Assembly (NCBI GenBank): GCA_002440965.1 | Contig: DJWJ01000030.1 | Location: 1 to 53,712, forward strand | Direction of reading: 5' to 3' | DNA length: 53,712 nt | From: Candidatus Omnitrophica bacterium UBA6233 | Lineage (GTDB): Bacteria; Omnitrophota; Gorgyraeia; Gygaellales; Profunditerraquicolaceae | In this document: positions 15,689-25,122 of the stretch, piece after piece | Numbering within the stretch: position 1 is the stretch's first letter | How the letters are laid out: each line of letters begins with the position of its first letter | Translations under genes and position numbers: made by a program | Notes under the pieces: generated by a model | Database searches by the model: none | What the model was told of the DNA's origin: nothing | Seen by the model: only the letters and a program-made list of their open reading frames with translations

Positions 15689-16727
15689 TTTATTGAATCA
15701 TACTAGTGAGTGGCTTAGGGGGACAGGCCCGAATTCCGATATTGTAATTTCAAGCCGCATACGGCTTGCGCGCAATCTTGATAAGGCCAGGTTTCCGCAT
15801 TGGGCGAATAGGGCCCAGGGGGAAGCCACGCTAAACGCCACTAGAGAAGGAATTTCGCGCGTTGATTATTTAAAGCGCACAACTTTTTTTAATTTATCGG
15901 AGATTGATAGCGTCGATAAGCAATTTTTGGTCGAACGCCACCTAATGTCGCTGGAGCATGCCCAGAAAGCAGATAATAAAGCTTTGGTTGTTGACGATGA
16001 AGAAATAGTCTCGATTATGATTAACGAGGAAGATCACATTCGAATGCAGGTAATGCAGTCGGGATTCAATCTTTTCGAGGCTTGGAATATTATAAAGGTG
16101 ATTGATGATGGCCTGGCTAAGGAATTGAATTTCGCGTTTCGGGCCAACTGGGGCTATTTGACAGCTTGTCCTACCAACGCCGGCACAGGAATGCGGGGAT
16201 CGGTTATGCTGCATTTGCCGGGTTTAGTTATGTCACGCTCAATTGACCGGGTTATGGCGGCAATCGCCAAGTTAAGCTTTACCACCCGCGGCCTCTACGG
16301 TGAAGGAACCCAGGCTACGGGAAATTTCTTTCAGATATCTAATCAGGTATCTTTGGGGCCCAGCGAAGATGAAATCATTGAGAGCATAAACGGCCTTATC
16401 CGTCAAATTATTGAACAGGAGAAGCAGGCAAGAGAGAATCTGATGCTTAAAAATGGGCCGCTTCTGGAGGATAGAATAAACCGCAGCCTGGGGATTTTAA
16501 GGAGCGCAAGAATTATCTCAAGCCAGGAAACAATAGAGTTACTTTCTATGGTCAGGTTAGGTTCTGATTTAGGCATGATTAAAGATATTGACCGCAGAGC
16601 GATAAACGAGTTGTTTATCACTACGCAACCGGCGCATTTACAAAAGATAGAAAATAAAAAATTATCCTCGGATGAAAGAGATTTAAAAAGGGCGGAATTG
16701 ATACGAGAAAAGCTTAATATCCATTAA
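15675..16727 (+). CDS. mcsB: Protein-arginine kinase McsB
   Basis: 350 residues. Guanido-kinase features: SSRIRLARNL, NEEDHIRMQ, the active-site cysteine in ACPTNAGTGMRGS and STRGLYGEG-like TTRGLYGEGTQATG. Residues 335-340 read RDLKRA, matching the RDxxRA phospho-arginine sensing motif of Bacillus McsB. It phosphorylates arginines of damaged proteins, tagging them for ClpC-ClpP. The gene sits between mcsA and clpC, so the tagging and degrading parts are all here. The length matches typical McsB, and all motifs look intact. Confidence 0.94.
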   Translation: MQLNDLLNHTSEWLRGTGPNSDIVISSRIRLARNLDKARFPHWANRAQGEATLNATREGISRVDYLKRTTFFNLSEIDSVDKQFLVERHLMSLEHAQKADNKALVVDDEEIVSIMINEEDHIRMQVMQSGFNLFEAWNIIKVIDDGLAKELNFAFRANWGYLTACPTNAGTGMRGSVMLHLPGLVMSRSIDRVMAAIAKLSFTTRGLYGEGTQATGNFFQISNQVSLGPSEDEIIESINGLIRQIIEQEKQARENLMLKNGPLLEDRINRSLGILRSARIISSQETIELLSMVRLGSDLGMIKDIDRRAINELFITTQPAHLQKIENKKLSSDERDLKRAELIREKLNIH

Positions 16728-16747
16728 ATGAGTAGAGATATTAAAAT

Positions 16748-16851
16748 TGTCAATCACCAAATCCCAATGTCGAATAAAGCCGCAATGATTAAATATCCAA
16801 TCGGGAATTGGAATTTGGGAATTCATTCGTCATTGGAGCTTGGGATTTGTT
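16748..16851. repeat. Diverged palindromic element, copy 6
   Basis: Same size and layout but a diverged sequence: CCAAATCCCAATGTCGAATAAA on the left opposes ATTCATTCGTCATTGGAGC and TGGGATTTG on the right. Lies between mcsB and clpC. Confidence 0.6.
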
Positions 16852-16874
16852 AACTTGTTAATAGGGAGGGTTTG

Positions 16875-19298
16875 ATGTTTAATCGTTTTACTGAAAGGGC
16901 GCGTAAGGTAATAATTTTAGCTAAAGAAGAGGCAAGGCGTTTTAACCATGATTATATCGGGACGGAACATATACTTTTGGGGCTTATCCGGGAGGGAGAA
17001 GGCGTTGCCAGCACGGTGTTGCAAAAATTAGGGCTTTCCTTAGAGAATATCCGGTTGGAAGTCGAGAAACTAGTTCAGCCGGGGCCGACGACCCAGATTA
17101 TCGGAGACATTCCTTTTACTCCCCGGGCCAAGAAATCTTTGGAGTTGGCCGCTGAAGAAGCGCGTTCGCTAGGACACAATTATATAGGCACCGAGCATCT
17201 TTTGTTGGGTTTGATTCGTGAAGGTGAGGGTATAGCTTCTCAGGTATTGTTGAATCTGGGTTTGGATTTGAATACTGTTCGTAATGAAGTTATGCAGTTG
17301 TTAGGCTCGGCTTTACCGGGAGGACAGGCTGTTAACGGCCCGCAGGCAAAGAGTAAGACCCCTGCTTTAGATGCTTTTGGCCGGGACTTGACTGCTTTGG
17401 CTAAAGAAAACAAACTTGATCCAGTTATAGACCGGGTTCAGGAAATCGAAAGAGTGATCCAGATTTTAAGCCGTAGGACTAAAAACAATCCGGTTCTTTT
17501 AGGGGAGGCTGGAGTTGGAAAGACTGCGATTGTCGAGGGTTTGGCTCAAGCAATTGTTTCCGGGAATGTTCCGGAGATATTACGCGGTAAAAGGTTGATT
17601 ACTTTGGATTTAGCGCTTATGGTTGCCGGAACAAAATACCGCGGTCAATTCGAAGAAAGAATCAAAGCTGTAATGGAGGAGATAAAACGCTCGCAGGATG
17701 TTATTATTTTTATAGATGAGTTGCATACTTTGGTTGGCGCAGGAGCTGCTGAAGGGGCTATTGATGCTTCGAACATTCTGAAACCGGCGTTGTCACGAGG
17801 AGAAATGCAGTGTATAGGCGCAACCACCATGGATGAATACAGGAAACATATAGAAAAAGACGCAGCTCTCGAGCGTAGATTCCAGACGATTATGGTTGAG
17901 CCTCCGTCAGTGGAACAGACTATCAATATATTAAAGGGGTTGCGGGACAAATATGAGGCGCATCACCGGGTGACTTTCCGGGATGATGCGTTGGAGGCGG
18001 CAGCTAAGTTGTCCGACCGTTATATCTCAGGGAGATTCCTTCCGGATAAGGCAATTGATTTAATCGATGAAACAGGTTCGCGCGCAAGGCTTAATGTTTT
18101 GATTGTTCCTCCGGATATTAAAAAACTGGAGCAGAAAGTCGAGTCTTTAAGGAAGGAAAAAGAATCCTTCATCAAGAGCCAGGATTTTGAGAAGGCCGCT
18201 TCTTTGCGCGACCAGGAAAGGCAGACGCGCCAGGAATTGGAACAATTGAATAAAGAATGGTCGCAAGCTAAAGATAAGATGCGTCCGGAGGTAACCGAAG
18301 AGGATATCGCTAAAATCGTGGCCCAGTGGACCGGTATACCGATTTTTAGATTGGAAGAAAAAGAGAGCGAAAAATTACTCAAGATTGAAGAAGAGCTGCA
18401 TAAACGCGTCGTGGGGCAGAATGAAGCAATTGAAGCAATCGCGCACGCGGTCAGGCGTTCTCGCGCAGGCATTAAGGATCCGCGCAGGCCCATTGGTTCA
18501 TTTGTGTTTTTAGGCCCGACCGGCGTAGGTAAAACCCTGCTTGCCCGTGCGCTGGCGGAATTCATGTTCGGAGATGAAGACGCGTTGATACAACTGGATA
18601 TGTCGGAGTATATGGAGAAATTCAACGTTTCGCGTTTAATCGGAGCTCCTCCGGGATATGTCGGATACGAAGAAGGCGGGCAGCTTACCGAGCGTATAAG
18701 ACGCAGGCCTTATGCAGTGATACTTTTGGATGAAATCGAAAAAGCGCATCCGGATGTATTTAATTTATTGCTGCAGGTTTTTGAAGAAGGGCGTCTTACC
18801 GATAGCTTCGGCAGGAAGGTGGATTTCCGTAATACCATGATTATTATGACTTCTAATGTTGGAGCTGACTTAATCCGTAAGGCCGGTTCTCTTGGTTTTA
18901 AGGCCCAAAAAGAAGATATAACTTATCAGGAAATGAAAGATAAACTTCTTGAAGCGGTAAAACATACCTTTAAACCAGAGTTCCTGAATCGTATTGACGA
19001 CATAATAGTTTTTAGGCAGCTTCAAAAAGAAGACCTGCACCGGATTATTGATATTGAAATAGGCCATGTAAGCGATCGGCTTAAGGAACAAAATATCAAG
19101 CTGGAAGTTGATACAAGCGCAAAAGAATTCCTGATCGATAAAGGTTTTGACCTTATTTTCGGAGCCAGGCCTTTAAAGAGGACGATACAAAGATTTTTGG
19201 AAGACCCTCTTGCTTCGGAGATAATTTCCAAGAAATTCAAGGATGGCTCAGAAGTTAAAGTAACCTGTAAAAATAATGAGTTAGTCTTTACCTTATGA
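16875..19298 (+). CDS. clpC: ClpC-type AAA+ unfoldase
   Basis: 807 residues. Start at the ATG of MFNRFTERARKV, with GGGAGGG four bases upstream of a TTG/ATG pair. Two N-terminal Clp repeats (IGTEHILLGLIREGEG and again IGTEHLLLGLIREGEG), AAA1 with Walker A GEAGVGKT near residue 209, a UVR-like middle domain (FEKAASLRDQERQTRQEL) and AAA2 with GPTGVGKT near residue 547 give the ClpC architecture. It threads substrates, including phospho-arginine-tagged ones, into ClpP, whose gene is not in the window. The stop overlaps the mlaE start by four bases. Confidence 0.96.
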   Translation: MFNRFTERARKVIILAKEEARRFNHDYIGTEHILLGLIREGEGVASTVLQKLGLSLENIRLEVEKLVQPGPTTQIIGDIPFTPRAKKSLELAAEEARSLGHNYIGTEHLLLGLIREGEGIASQVLLNLGLDLNTVRNEVMQLLGSALPGGQAVNGPQAKSKTPALDAFGRDLTALAKENKLDPVIDRVQEIERVIQILSRRTKNNPVLLGEAGVGKTAIVEGLAQAIVSGNVPEILRGKRLITLDLALMVAGTKYRGQFEERIKAVMEEIKRSQDVIIFIDELHTLVGAGAAEGAIDASNILKPALSRGEMQCIGATTMDEYRKHIEKDAALERRFQTIMVEPPSVEQTINILKGLRDKYEAHHRVTFRDDALEAAAKLSDRYISGRFLPDKAIDLIDETGSRARLNVLIVPPDIKKLEQKVESLRKEKESFIKSQDFEKAASLRDQERQTRQELEQLNKEWSQAKDKMRPEVTEEDIAKIVAQWTGIPIFRLEEKESEKLLKIEEELHKRVVGQNEAIEAIAHAVRRSRAGIKDPRRPIGSFVFLGPTGVGKTLLARALAEFMFGDEDALIQLDMSEYMEKFNVSRLIGAPPGYVGYEEGGQLTERIRRRPYAVILLDEIEKAHPDVFNLLLQVFEEGRLTDSFGRKVDFRNTMIIMTSNVGADLIRKAGSLGFKAQKEDITYQEMKDKLLEAVKHTFKPEFLNRIDDIIVFRQLQKEDLHRIIDIEIGHVSDRLKEQNIKLEVDTSAKEFLIDKGFDLIFGARPLKRTIQRFLEDPLASEIISKKFKDGSEVKVTCKNNELVFTL

Positions 19299-20080
19299 TT
19301 TACGAATTTTTTATTATAATAGGCTCCCGGGTAATTTCCTTTATGTATTTCTTGGGGGGATTGAGTAATTTGGCCCTGCAAACAGCCTATTTTATTTTCG
19401 TTCCGCCTTTTAAAAAGTATCGTATATTCGAACAAGCGAAGAAAGCCGGTTTTGACAGTTTACCGATAGTGGGATTAGTTTCTTTATTCATCGGTTTTAT
19501 TTTTGCCCTGCAGACCGCTTATTTTATGCAGCGGATAGGCTCGGAGATTTACATTGCCAGTCTCGTTGCGCTCTCGATTGTGCGCGAATTGGGTCCGGTT
19601 ATTACGGCATTAGTTGTGGCGGGCAGAGTTGGGGCTGCCATTACGGCAGAGTTGGGCTCTATGCAGGTCACCGAACAGATCGATGCTTTGGAGACTTTAT
19701 CGAGCAATCCCATAAAATATCTGGTTGTTCCGCGTTTTCTCGCCTTAAGCCTTATGCTTCCATTATTGACACTTTATTCCGACGCCATCGGTATTTTGGG
19801 AAGTTATATGATTTGCGTATTTAAGTTGGGCATATCTTCAAACATGTATATGAGGGTAACAGCGGAATCGCTTTTTTATAAGGACCTCTTTACCGGCTTG
19901 TCCAAGACAGTATTTTTTGGGATGATTATTTCCTTGGTTAGTTGTTACGAAGGATTTAATGTCGAAGGCGGAGCCGAAGGTGTAGGTAGGGCGACTACGC
20001 GTTCGGTAGTTTTTTCTTTTATTATGATTATAATCGCCGACTGTTTCTTTACGGCGTTGTTTTATTTTATATTTCCTTAG
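19295..20080 (+). CDS. mlaE: MlaE-type phospholipid ABC transporter permease
   Basis: 261 residues with five or six membrane helices and the family signatures VALSIVRELGPVITALVVAGRVGAA (around residues 90-114) and TEQIDALETL. MlaE is the membrane core of the MCE system that moves phospholipids between inner and outer membranes. Its ATG overlaps the clpC stop (ATGA), an odd translational coupling between a protease and a lipid transporter. MlaF and MlaD follow; no MlaB, MlaC or MlaA gene is visible. Confidence 0.93.
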   Translation: MIYEFFIIIGSRVISFMYFLGGLSNLALQTAYFIFVPPFKKYRIFEQAKKAGFDSLPIVGLVSLFIGFIFALQTAYFMQRIGSEIYIASLVALSIVRELGPVITALVVAGRVGAAITAELGSMQVTEQIDALETLSSNPIKYLVVPRFLALSLMLPLLTLYSDAIGILGSYMICVFKLGISSNMYMRVTAESLFYKDLFTGLSKTVFFGMIISLVSCYEGFNVEGGAEGVGRATTRSVVFSFIMIIIADCFFTALFYFIFP

Positions 20081-20149
20081 CGAGAACAAAATATTAAAAG
20101 GGAATTGGCTTATGAAACGCTAAGCGCAATAGAAGCCAAAAGCTAATTT

Positions 20150-20911
20150 ATGATTGAAATAAGCGGATTGCATAAATCACTCGGAAACCATCGGGTATTA
20201 AATGGCGTGCATCTTAAAATAGACAGAGGGACGACCTGTGTGATTATAGGAAGGTCTGGATGCGGTAAATCGGTTTTATTGAAGCACATCGTGGGCATTC
20301 TAAAACCGGACAAAGGAAAGATTATCGTTAATAATCAGGATGTCGGTTCGCTGGAAGAAAAAGACCTGAATTTACTGCGGCTTAAGATGGGTATGGTTTT
20401 TCAGGGCGGGGCATTGTTTGATTCCATGACCGTAGGTGAAAACGTAGGGTTTGGCCTTATTGAACACGGCAATGTCCCTCATCGGCAGCTTCTTGAGAGG
20501 ATTGAATCGTCGCTGGCAATGGTTGGTTTACATGGAATCGGCAGCCTTATGCCTTCGGAGTTAAGCGGAGGTATGCGCAAACGCGTGGCTTTAGCGCGCG
20601 CGATTTGCATAAAACCGGAAATTATATTATATGATGAGCCGACTACCGGAGTAGACCCGATTACCGCCGATAGTATAAATGAGTTGATAAGAAGTATGCA
20701 TGATAAGCTGAAAGTTACTTCTATTGTCGTTACGCACGATATGAAAAGCGCCTATAAAGTGGCGGATAAAGTTGCTATGTTGTATCATGGCAAGATTATT
20801 GCCGAGGGGACTTCAGAGGAAATCCAGAAAACCAGGAATCCGATAGTCCACCAGTTCATTAACGGGTTGAGTTGCGGCCCGATAACTGAGACATTAGACC
20901 GCTATAGGTAA
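20150..20911 (+). CDS. mlaF: MlaF-type phospholipid transporter ATPase
   Basis: 253 residues. Walker A GRSGCGKS, Q-loop MVFQGGALFDSMTVGENVGF (the GALFDSMTV stretch is typical of MlaF), signature LSGGMRKRVALARAI, Walker B IILYDEPTTGVDP and switch VVTHD. It drives the MlaE permease. A 69-base gap separates it from mlaE; within it TTGGCTT and AAGCCAA could form a weak stem, but I see no clear promoter there. The C-terminal extension characteristic of MlaF, which latches the neighbouring subunit, is partly present (ITETLDRYR). Confidence 0.93.
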   Translation: MIEISGLHKSLGNHRVLNGVHLKIDRGTTCVIIGRSGCGKSVLLKHIVGILKPDKGKIIVNNQDVGSLEEKDLNLLRLKMGMVFQGGALFDSMTVGENVGFGLIEHGNVPHRQLLERIESSLAMVGLHGIGSLMPSELSGGMRKRVALARAICIKPEIILYDEPTTGVDPITADSINELIRSMHDKLKVTSIVVTHDMKSAYKVADKVAMLYHGKIIAEGTSEEIQKTRNPIVHQFINGLSCGPITETLDRYR

Positions 20912-20926
20912 ACGGAGGAATGAATT

Positions 20927-21541
20927 ATGATATTCGGAAAAACAAAATTGGAGATGAAAGTCGGTATATTTGTTTTTGTCGGTTTAGTTATACTTGTGGT
21001 CTTTATCCTCTCAATAGGCGGGGTTAAGACCTGGGCTTCAGGATATAAGGTGAATTTCATTTTCAGCTTTGTGAATGGGGTAAAGACCGGCGCGCCGGTA
21101 AGGTTTGCCGGAGTCGATTCGGGAGTGGTTAAAAGTATTAAGATTTTTCATACCCCTAAGAGTTCAGCTACTAAAGTAAGCGTAACCTGTTGGGTTAATA
21201 GAAATGTGAATATTCCCCTGGATTCCAAGGTTTGGGTAAATACCTTGGGGCTTTTGGGTGAGAAATATATCGAGATAATGCCGGGTAACGATTATAGTAA
21301 GTTTTTGGCTAAAGGGGAAGACTTAACAGGCGAAGACCCCCTTCCTATGAATGATATTATGAAAACCGCCAAAAACATTACGGATAATCTAAATACCGGT
21401 ATACAAAGAATAATAAATAAAGAGGGAACCGTTGGAAAGTTGTTATATGATGATAAAATATATAACGAACTTGAAGCGACGATAACCGATATAAGAAAGA
21501 ATCCCTGGAAATTGTTCTGGAAGACTAAAGAAAAGAAATAG
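20927..21541 (+). CDS. mlaD: MlaD-like MCE-domain protein
   Basis: 204 residues. A single N-terminal membrane helix (VGIFVFVGLVILVVFILSI) is followed by one MCE domain (VNFIFSFVNGVKTGAPVRFAGVDSG) and a short helical tail, as in MlaD, the periplasmic hexameric ring of the Mla complex. The GGAGG eight bases before the ATG is a good ribosome binding site. It completes a minimal MlaEFD set. Because the tail is short, the ring probably depends on a separate shuttle protein, not found here. Confidence 0.88.
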   Translation: MIFGKTKLEMKVGIFVFVGLVILVVFILSIGGVKTWASGYKVNFIFSFVNGVKTGAPVRFAGVDSGVVKSIKIFHTPKSSATKVSVTCWVNRNVNIPLDSKVWVNTLGLLGEKYIEIMPGNDYSKFLAKGEDLTGEDPLPMNDIMKTAKNITDNLNTGIQRIINKEGTVGKLLYDDKIYNELEATITDIRKNPWKLFWKTKEKK

Positions 21542-21545
21542 TATC

Positions 21546-21570
21546 AGGGGCGGTTTTATTTTTTTCGGTT
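21546..21570. repeat. Possible degenerate REP-like half site
   Basis: AGGGGCGGTTTTATTTTTTT just after mlaD resembles the GGGGACGGTTCTATTTTT core of the hairpin at 1235-1293 with one deletion and one substitution. No complementary arm as strong as in that copy is found. Confidence 0.3.
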
Positions 21571-21600
21571 ATTTAGTAGAGGACCATTCCTATAAAAACT

Positions 21601-23004
21601 ATGAAAACCAAGACCATATTTGCCTGTCAAAATTGCGGTTGTCAATCTCCCAAATGGCTGGGCAGGTGCCCGGATTGTCAAAGTTGGAACTCGTTTGTCG
21701 AAGAAGATTATAGCGCGCCTGTTTCCAGGATAAAAGAGCGTAGCGCTTTATACAAAGATGAACCGGTATTGCTTAAGGATGTGGAGGCAAGAGAAGAAGA
21801 GCGTCTTAAAACCGGGATTGTGGAGCTGGATAGGGTTTTAGGAGGCGGGATAGTCAGCGGTTCGGTAATCTTAATCGGCGGAGATCCCGGAGTAGGCAAG
21901 TCTACCATATCTTTACAGGTTTCCAATCAGTTAACCAAGCAAGGCGTAAAAGTTCTTTATGTGAGCGGCGAAGAGAGCGTGCATCAGACAAAATTAAGGG
22001 CTAAACGTTTAGGTTCGCATGAATCTGACCGGCTTTATATTGTTAATCAAACCGATTTATCCTTGATTATCGAGTATATCAAGAAGCTTAAGCCGGAAGT
22101 CGTGATTATTGATTCTATTCAGGTTATTTTTGATCCCGGAATAAGTTCATCAAGCGGAAGCGTAAGCCAGGTGCGTGAATGCTCCGGAATGTTGACGCAG
22201 CTGGCTAAAACCACCGGCACCTCGATTTTTATTATAGGACACGTGACTAAAGAGGGAACACTCGCGGGGCCCAGAGTTTTAGAGCATATAGTTGACACGG
22301 TTTTATATTTTGAAGGCGACAGGTTCGCTATTTACCGGATTTTGCGCGCGGTGAAAAACAGGTTTGGCTCGACTAATGAAATCGGCGTATTTGAAATGAG
22401 TGCTCAGGGTTTGTCCGAAGTAAAAAATCCATCGGAGATATTTCTATCCGAGAGGCCGCAAGGCGTAGCAGGTTCGGTAGTTACTTCAATACTTGAGGGC
22501 TCACGCCCTCTTTTGGTTGAAATGCAGTCTTTGGTAAGCCGCTCTGGTTTTGGTTACGCCCGCAGGCGCGCGCAAGGTTTTGATTCCAATCGTTTGAGCC
22601 TTTTAGTTGCGGTTTTGGAAAAGAGGATTGGGTTGGCGCTTGAGACCGAAGATATCTTTGTTAATGTAGCCGGGGGCATAAAGGTAGAGGATCCGGCCGC
22701 AGATTTGGCTTTGGCTGTCGCTGTAGCGTCTGCCTTCCGGGAACATATAGTTATGCCGGCAACTTTAATTTTAGGAGAGGTGGGTTTAAGCGGCGAGATC
22801 CGGAGTATCTCTCAAATTATGCTGCGTGTAAATGAGGCGGAAAAATTAGGCTTTAAGCATTGCATATTACCTAAGAATAATCACAATAACTTTAAAAATT
22901 ATAAAGGTAGCATTGAATTGATTCCGGTTATGAATTTAAAAGAGGCTTTGGATATCGCCTTAAGCCGCCAGATAGCGCCTTGCGGCAAGGACGGAGGAAA
23001 ATAA
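21601..23004 (+). CDS. radA: DNA repair protein RadA
   Basis: 467 residues. N-terminal C4 zinc finger (CQNCGCQSPKWLGRCPDC), RecA-like core with Walker A GGDPGVGKST, the RadA-specific KNRFG motif (AVKNRFGSTNEIG) and a C-terminal Lon-like domain (AAGGIKVEDPAADLALAVA-type, here preceded by VNVAGG). RadA drives branch migration in recombination. The position after clpC (with mlaEFD between) and before a YacL-like gene repeats the Bacillus clpC-radA-disA-yacL order, minus disA. The stop TAA and next ATG share one base. Confidence 0.95.
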   Translation: MKTKTIFACQNCGCQSPKWLGRCPDCQSWNSFVEEDYSAPVSRIKERSALYKDEPVLLKDVEAREEERLKTGIVELDRVLGGGIVSGSVILIGGDPGVGKSTISLQVSNQLTKQGVKVLYVSGEESVHQTKLRAKRLGSHESDRLYIVNQTDLSLIIEYIKKLKPEVVIIDSIQVIFDPGISSSSGSVSQVRECSGMLTQLAKTTGTSIFIIGHVTKEGTLAGPRVLEHIVDTVLYFEGDRFAIYRILRAVKNRFGSTNEIGVFEMSAQGLSEVKNPSEIFLSERPQGVAGSVVTSILEGSRPLLVEMQSLVSRSGFGYARRRAQGFDSNRLSLLVAVLEKRIGLALETEDIFVNVAGGIKVEDPAADLALAVAVASAFREHIVMPATLILGEVGLSGEIRSISQIMLRVNEAEKLGFKHCILPKNNHNNFKNYKGSIELIPVMNLKEALDIALSRQIAPCGKDGGK

Positions 23005-23969
23005 TGAACTTATTGTTCGTACGTATCCTGTTTTTATTTGCCAGCGCGATTCTCGGTTATCAGGTTGGGGATGCAGCCGGCGCTTTTATTGCAGGCCTAA
23101 GCGCCTTGATAATTATTCTTCTGGAAGTAGGTTTGCGTAAAGTTTCAGTGAGCGGGTTATCAAGCGCGGTTTTCGGGTTGATTTTGGGTTTGATCACGGC
23201 TAAGCTTGTAGGGGATGCTTTTAGTGTTACGCCTATTGCGCCTGATACGCTTGTATTTGTCAGGGTAATTCTGACCTTGATATTTTGTTATCTGGGGATG
23301 ATTATGGCTTTGCGCGGAAAAGATGAATTCAGCGTAATTGTTCCCTATGTGCGTCTGCGGCGCCAGGACCAAGCCGAAAATATCGTGCTTCTTGATACAA
23401 GCGTAATCGTAGATGGAAGGATAATCGATATATGTAAAACTAAATTTCTGTTCGGCAAGATTATCATTCCTAAATTTGTTTTAAGGGAGCTTCAACAGAT
23501 AGCGGATTCGACCGATTCAATCAAGCGTCAGAGAGGCAGGCGGGGTTTGGAGACTTTGCATACGATACAGACAGAGTCAGGTTTGGATATAGTCATACAT
23601 GAAGGGGATTTTCCCGAGACTCCTGAAGTTGACGCAAAATTAGTAAAGTTAGCCAAGCTCTTGGAAGCAAAGATCCTTACGGTTGATTTTAATCTAAACC
23701 GGGTAGCCACTATTCAGGGAATCAAGGTTTTAAATATAAATGAACTGGCTAACGCGCTTAAACCGGTGGTTTTCCCCGGCGAACAAATGCAAATCAAGTT
23801 AATTAAAGAAGGTAAAGAGCATAATCAGGCTGTGGGTTATCTTGATGACGGGACGATGGTGGTTGTGGAGGATGCGCGCAGGTCAATTGGACAGGAAGTA
23901 AAGGTTATTGTAACCTCTGTGCTTCAGACGCAGGCCGGCAGGATGATTTTTACCAAGATAGAGCGATAA
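23004..23969 (+). CDS. Membrane PIN-TRAM domain protein (YacL-like)
   Basis: 321 residues from the ATG at 23004, which has GGAGGA six bases upstream; the longer frame from 22980 lies in radA. Four N-terminal membrane helices (about residues 1-110), then a PIN nuclease domain (LLDTSVIVDGRIIDICKT, with acidic residues at the expected positions, and LTVDFNLNRVA) and a C-terminal TRAM RNA-binding domain (VGYLDDGTMVVVEDA). The family is conserved next to radA and ispD in many phyla. It is presumed to be a membrane-attached RNase; the substrate is unknown. Confidence 0.87.
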   Translation: MNLLFVRILFLFASAILGYQVGDAAGAFIAGLSALIIILLEVGLRKVSVSGLSSAVFGLILGLITAKLVGDAFSVTPIAPDTLVFVRVILTLIFCYLGMIMALRGKDEFSVIVPYVRLRRQDQAENIVLLDTSVIVDGRIIDICKTKFLFGKIIIPKFVLRELQQIADSTDSIKRQRGRRGLETLHTIQTESGLDIVIHEGDFPETPEVDAKLVKLAKLLEAKILTVDFNLNRVATIQGIKVLNINELANALKPVVFPGEQMQIKLIKEGKEHNQAVGYLDDGTMVVVEDARRSIGQEVKVIVTSVLQTQAGRMIFTKIER

Positions 23970-23970
23970 G

Positions 23971-24654
23971 ATGTATATTAGCGCAATAGTGGTTGCTGCC
24001 GGAAAAGGTAAAAGGTTTAAGGGAAGAATTTCGAAAGTAATTCTTAAGCTTAATTCTAGACCGGTTGTCGCTTACTCATTGGGTGTTTTGGATAATCATC
24101 CAATGATAAATGAAATTATAGTTGTAGGTAATTCGGGTAATATTGAAGATTTGCGCGCAATCATCAGGAATAATAAAATCCGTAAAGCTGCTAAAGTTAT
24201 TTTGGGGGGTCGAGAGCGTAAGGATTCTGTAGCGCAGGGTTTAAAAGTAATCAGTCCGAAAGCGGACTTTGTGTTGATCCATGACGCAGCCAGGCCGTTT
24301 ATTACGAACGGTTTGGTTACCTTGGTAATAAATGAAGCAAGGAAATCGAAAGCGGCGATTGTCGGAGTTCCCGTAAAATCGACAATCAAGATGGTCAAAA
24401 GCTGCAATGTTGAAAAAACTATCGATAGAAATAACTTGTGGGAAGTGCAGACCCCCCAGGTTTTTGAAAAAAATTTGATTATTAAAGCTTACGGTAAATT
24501 CGGCCATCAGAATGTTACTGATGACGCGGCGCTGGTGGAAAAATCCGGTAAAAAAGTAAAAATGGTTCTGGGTGAGCATAGGAATATAAAAATAACCAGC
24601 CCCGAAGACCTGATAATCGCGAAAGGCCTGGCCAAATCATGGAAACCCGCATAG
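23971..24654 (+). CDS. ispD: 2-C-methyl-D-erythritol 4-phosphate cytidylyltransferase
   Basis: 227 residues. Nucleotidyltransferase start VVAAGKGKRFKG (the canonical G-x-G-x-R-M loop with Phe for Met), VLIHDAARPF and VTDDAALVE are the IspD signatures. It forms CDP-ME in the non-mevalonate (MEP) isoprenoid route. Overlaps ispF by 16 bases. The product stream feeds the prenyl synthase at 2.8-3.9 kb. Confidence 0.92.
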   Translation: MYISAIVVAAGKGKRFKGRISKVILKLNSRPVVAYSLGVLDNHPMINEIIVVGNSGNIEDLRAIIRNNKIRKAAKVILGGRERKDSVAQGLKVISPKADFVLIHDAARPFITNGLVTLVINEARKSKAAIVGVPVKSTIKMVKSCNVEKTIDRNNLWEVQTPQVFEKNLIIKAYGKFGHQNVTDDAALVEKSGKKVKMVLGEHRNIKITSPEDLIIAKGLAKSWKPA

Positions 24655-25121
24655 GTTTAGGTTACGATCTTCACCGGCTGGTTGAAGGCCGTAAATTATT
24701 CATTGGAGGCGTTGAGATTCCCTATATTAAGGGTTTGCAGGGGCACTCGGACGCTGATTGCCTGATCCATTCGGTTTGCGACGCTCTTTTAGGCGCAATT
24801 TCCGAGAAAGATATAGGAGAACTTTTTCCCGATACTGATCCTAAGTACCAGGGGGTTTCTAGCCCCGAGTTGCTGAAGGCAGTTATGGGCTTGGTCCATA
24901 AAAAAGGGTATAAAATTTCCAATGTCGATACGGTTGTTATCGCGGAAGAACCAAAGATGTCGCCGTTTAAGAATCAAATTCAGGAATCGTTAAGCAAGAT
25001 TATGGGAATAGATAAAGAACGCGTTGGCGTTAAAGCCAAAACAAATGAAGGTTTGGGTGAATTGGGCAGAAAAGAGGCAATTGCCTCTTTTGCCACGGTT
25101 CTAATCCAAAAGGAGTTTTAA
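24639..25121 (+). CDS. ispF: 2-C-methyl-D-erythritol 2,4-cyclodiphosphate synthase
   Basis: 160 residues. Metal-binding DLH in GYDLHRL, then FIGGVEIPY, GHSDADCLIHSVCDALLGA and the C-terminal TNEGLGELGRKEAI, all IspF hallmarks. It cyclises CDP-ME phosphate and works as a trimer. Separate from IspD but overlapping it, in place of the IspDF fusion found elsewhere. The next gene starts two bases after the stop. Confidence 0.95.
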   Translation: METRIGLGYDLHRLVEGRKLFIGGVEIPYIKGLQGHSDADCLIHSVCDALLGAISEKDIGELFPDTDPKYQGVSSPELLKAVMGLVHKKGYKISNVDTVVIAEEPKMSPFKNQIQESLSKIMGIDKERVGVKAKTNEGLGELGRKEAIASFATVLIQKEF

Positions 25122-25122
25122 T

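Noticed and set aside
18020..18625. 201-residue open frame on the minus strand inside clpC.
   Set aside because: Serine/leucine-rich shadow of the well-supported clpC coding strand without domain features or ribosome binding site.
20081..20149. Weak stem in the mlaE-mlaF gap as a terminator or regulatory RNA.
   Set aside because: Seven-pair stem with a long loop and no T-tract; co-transcription of mlaEFD is more likely.
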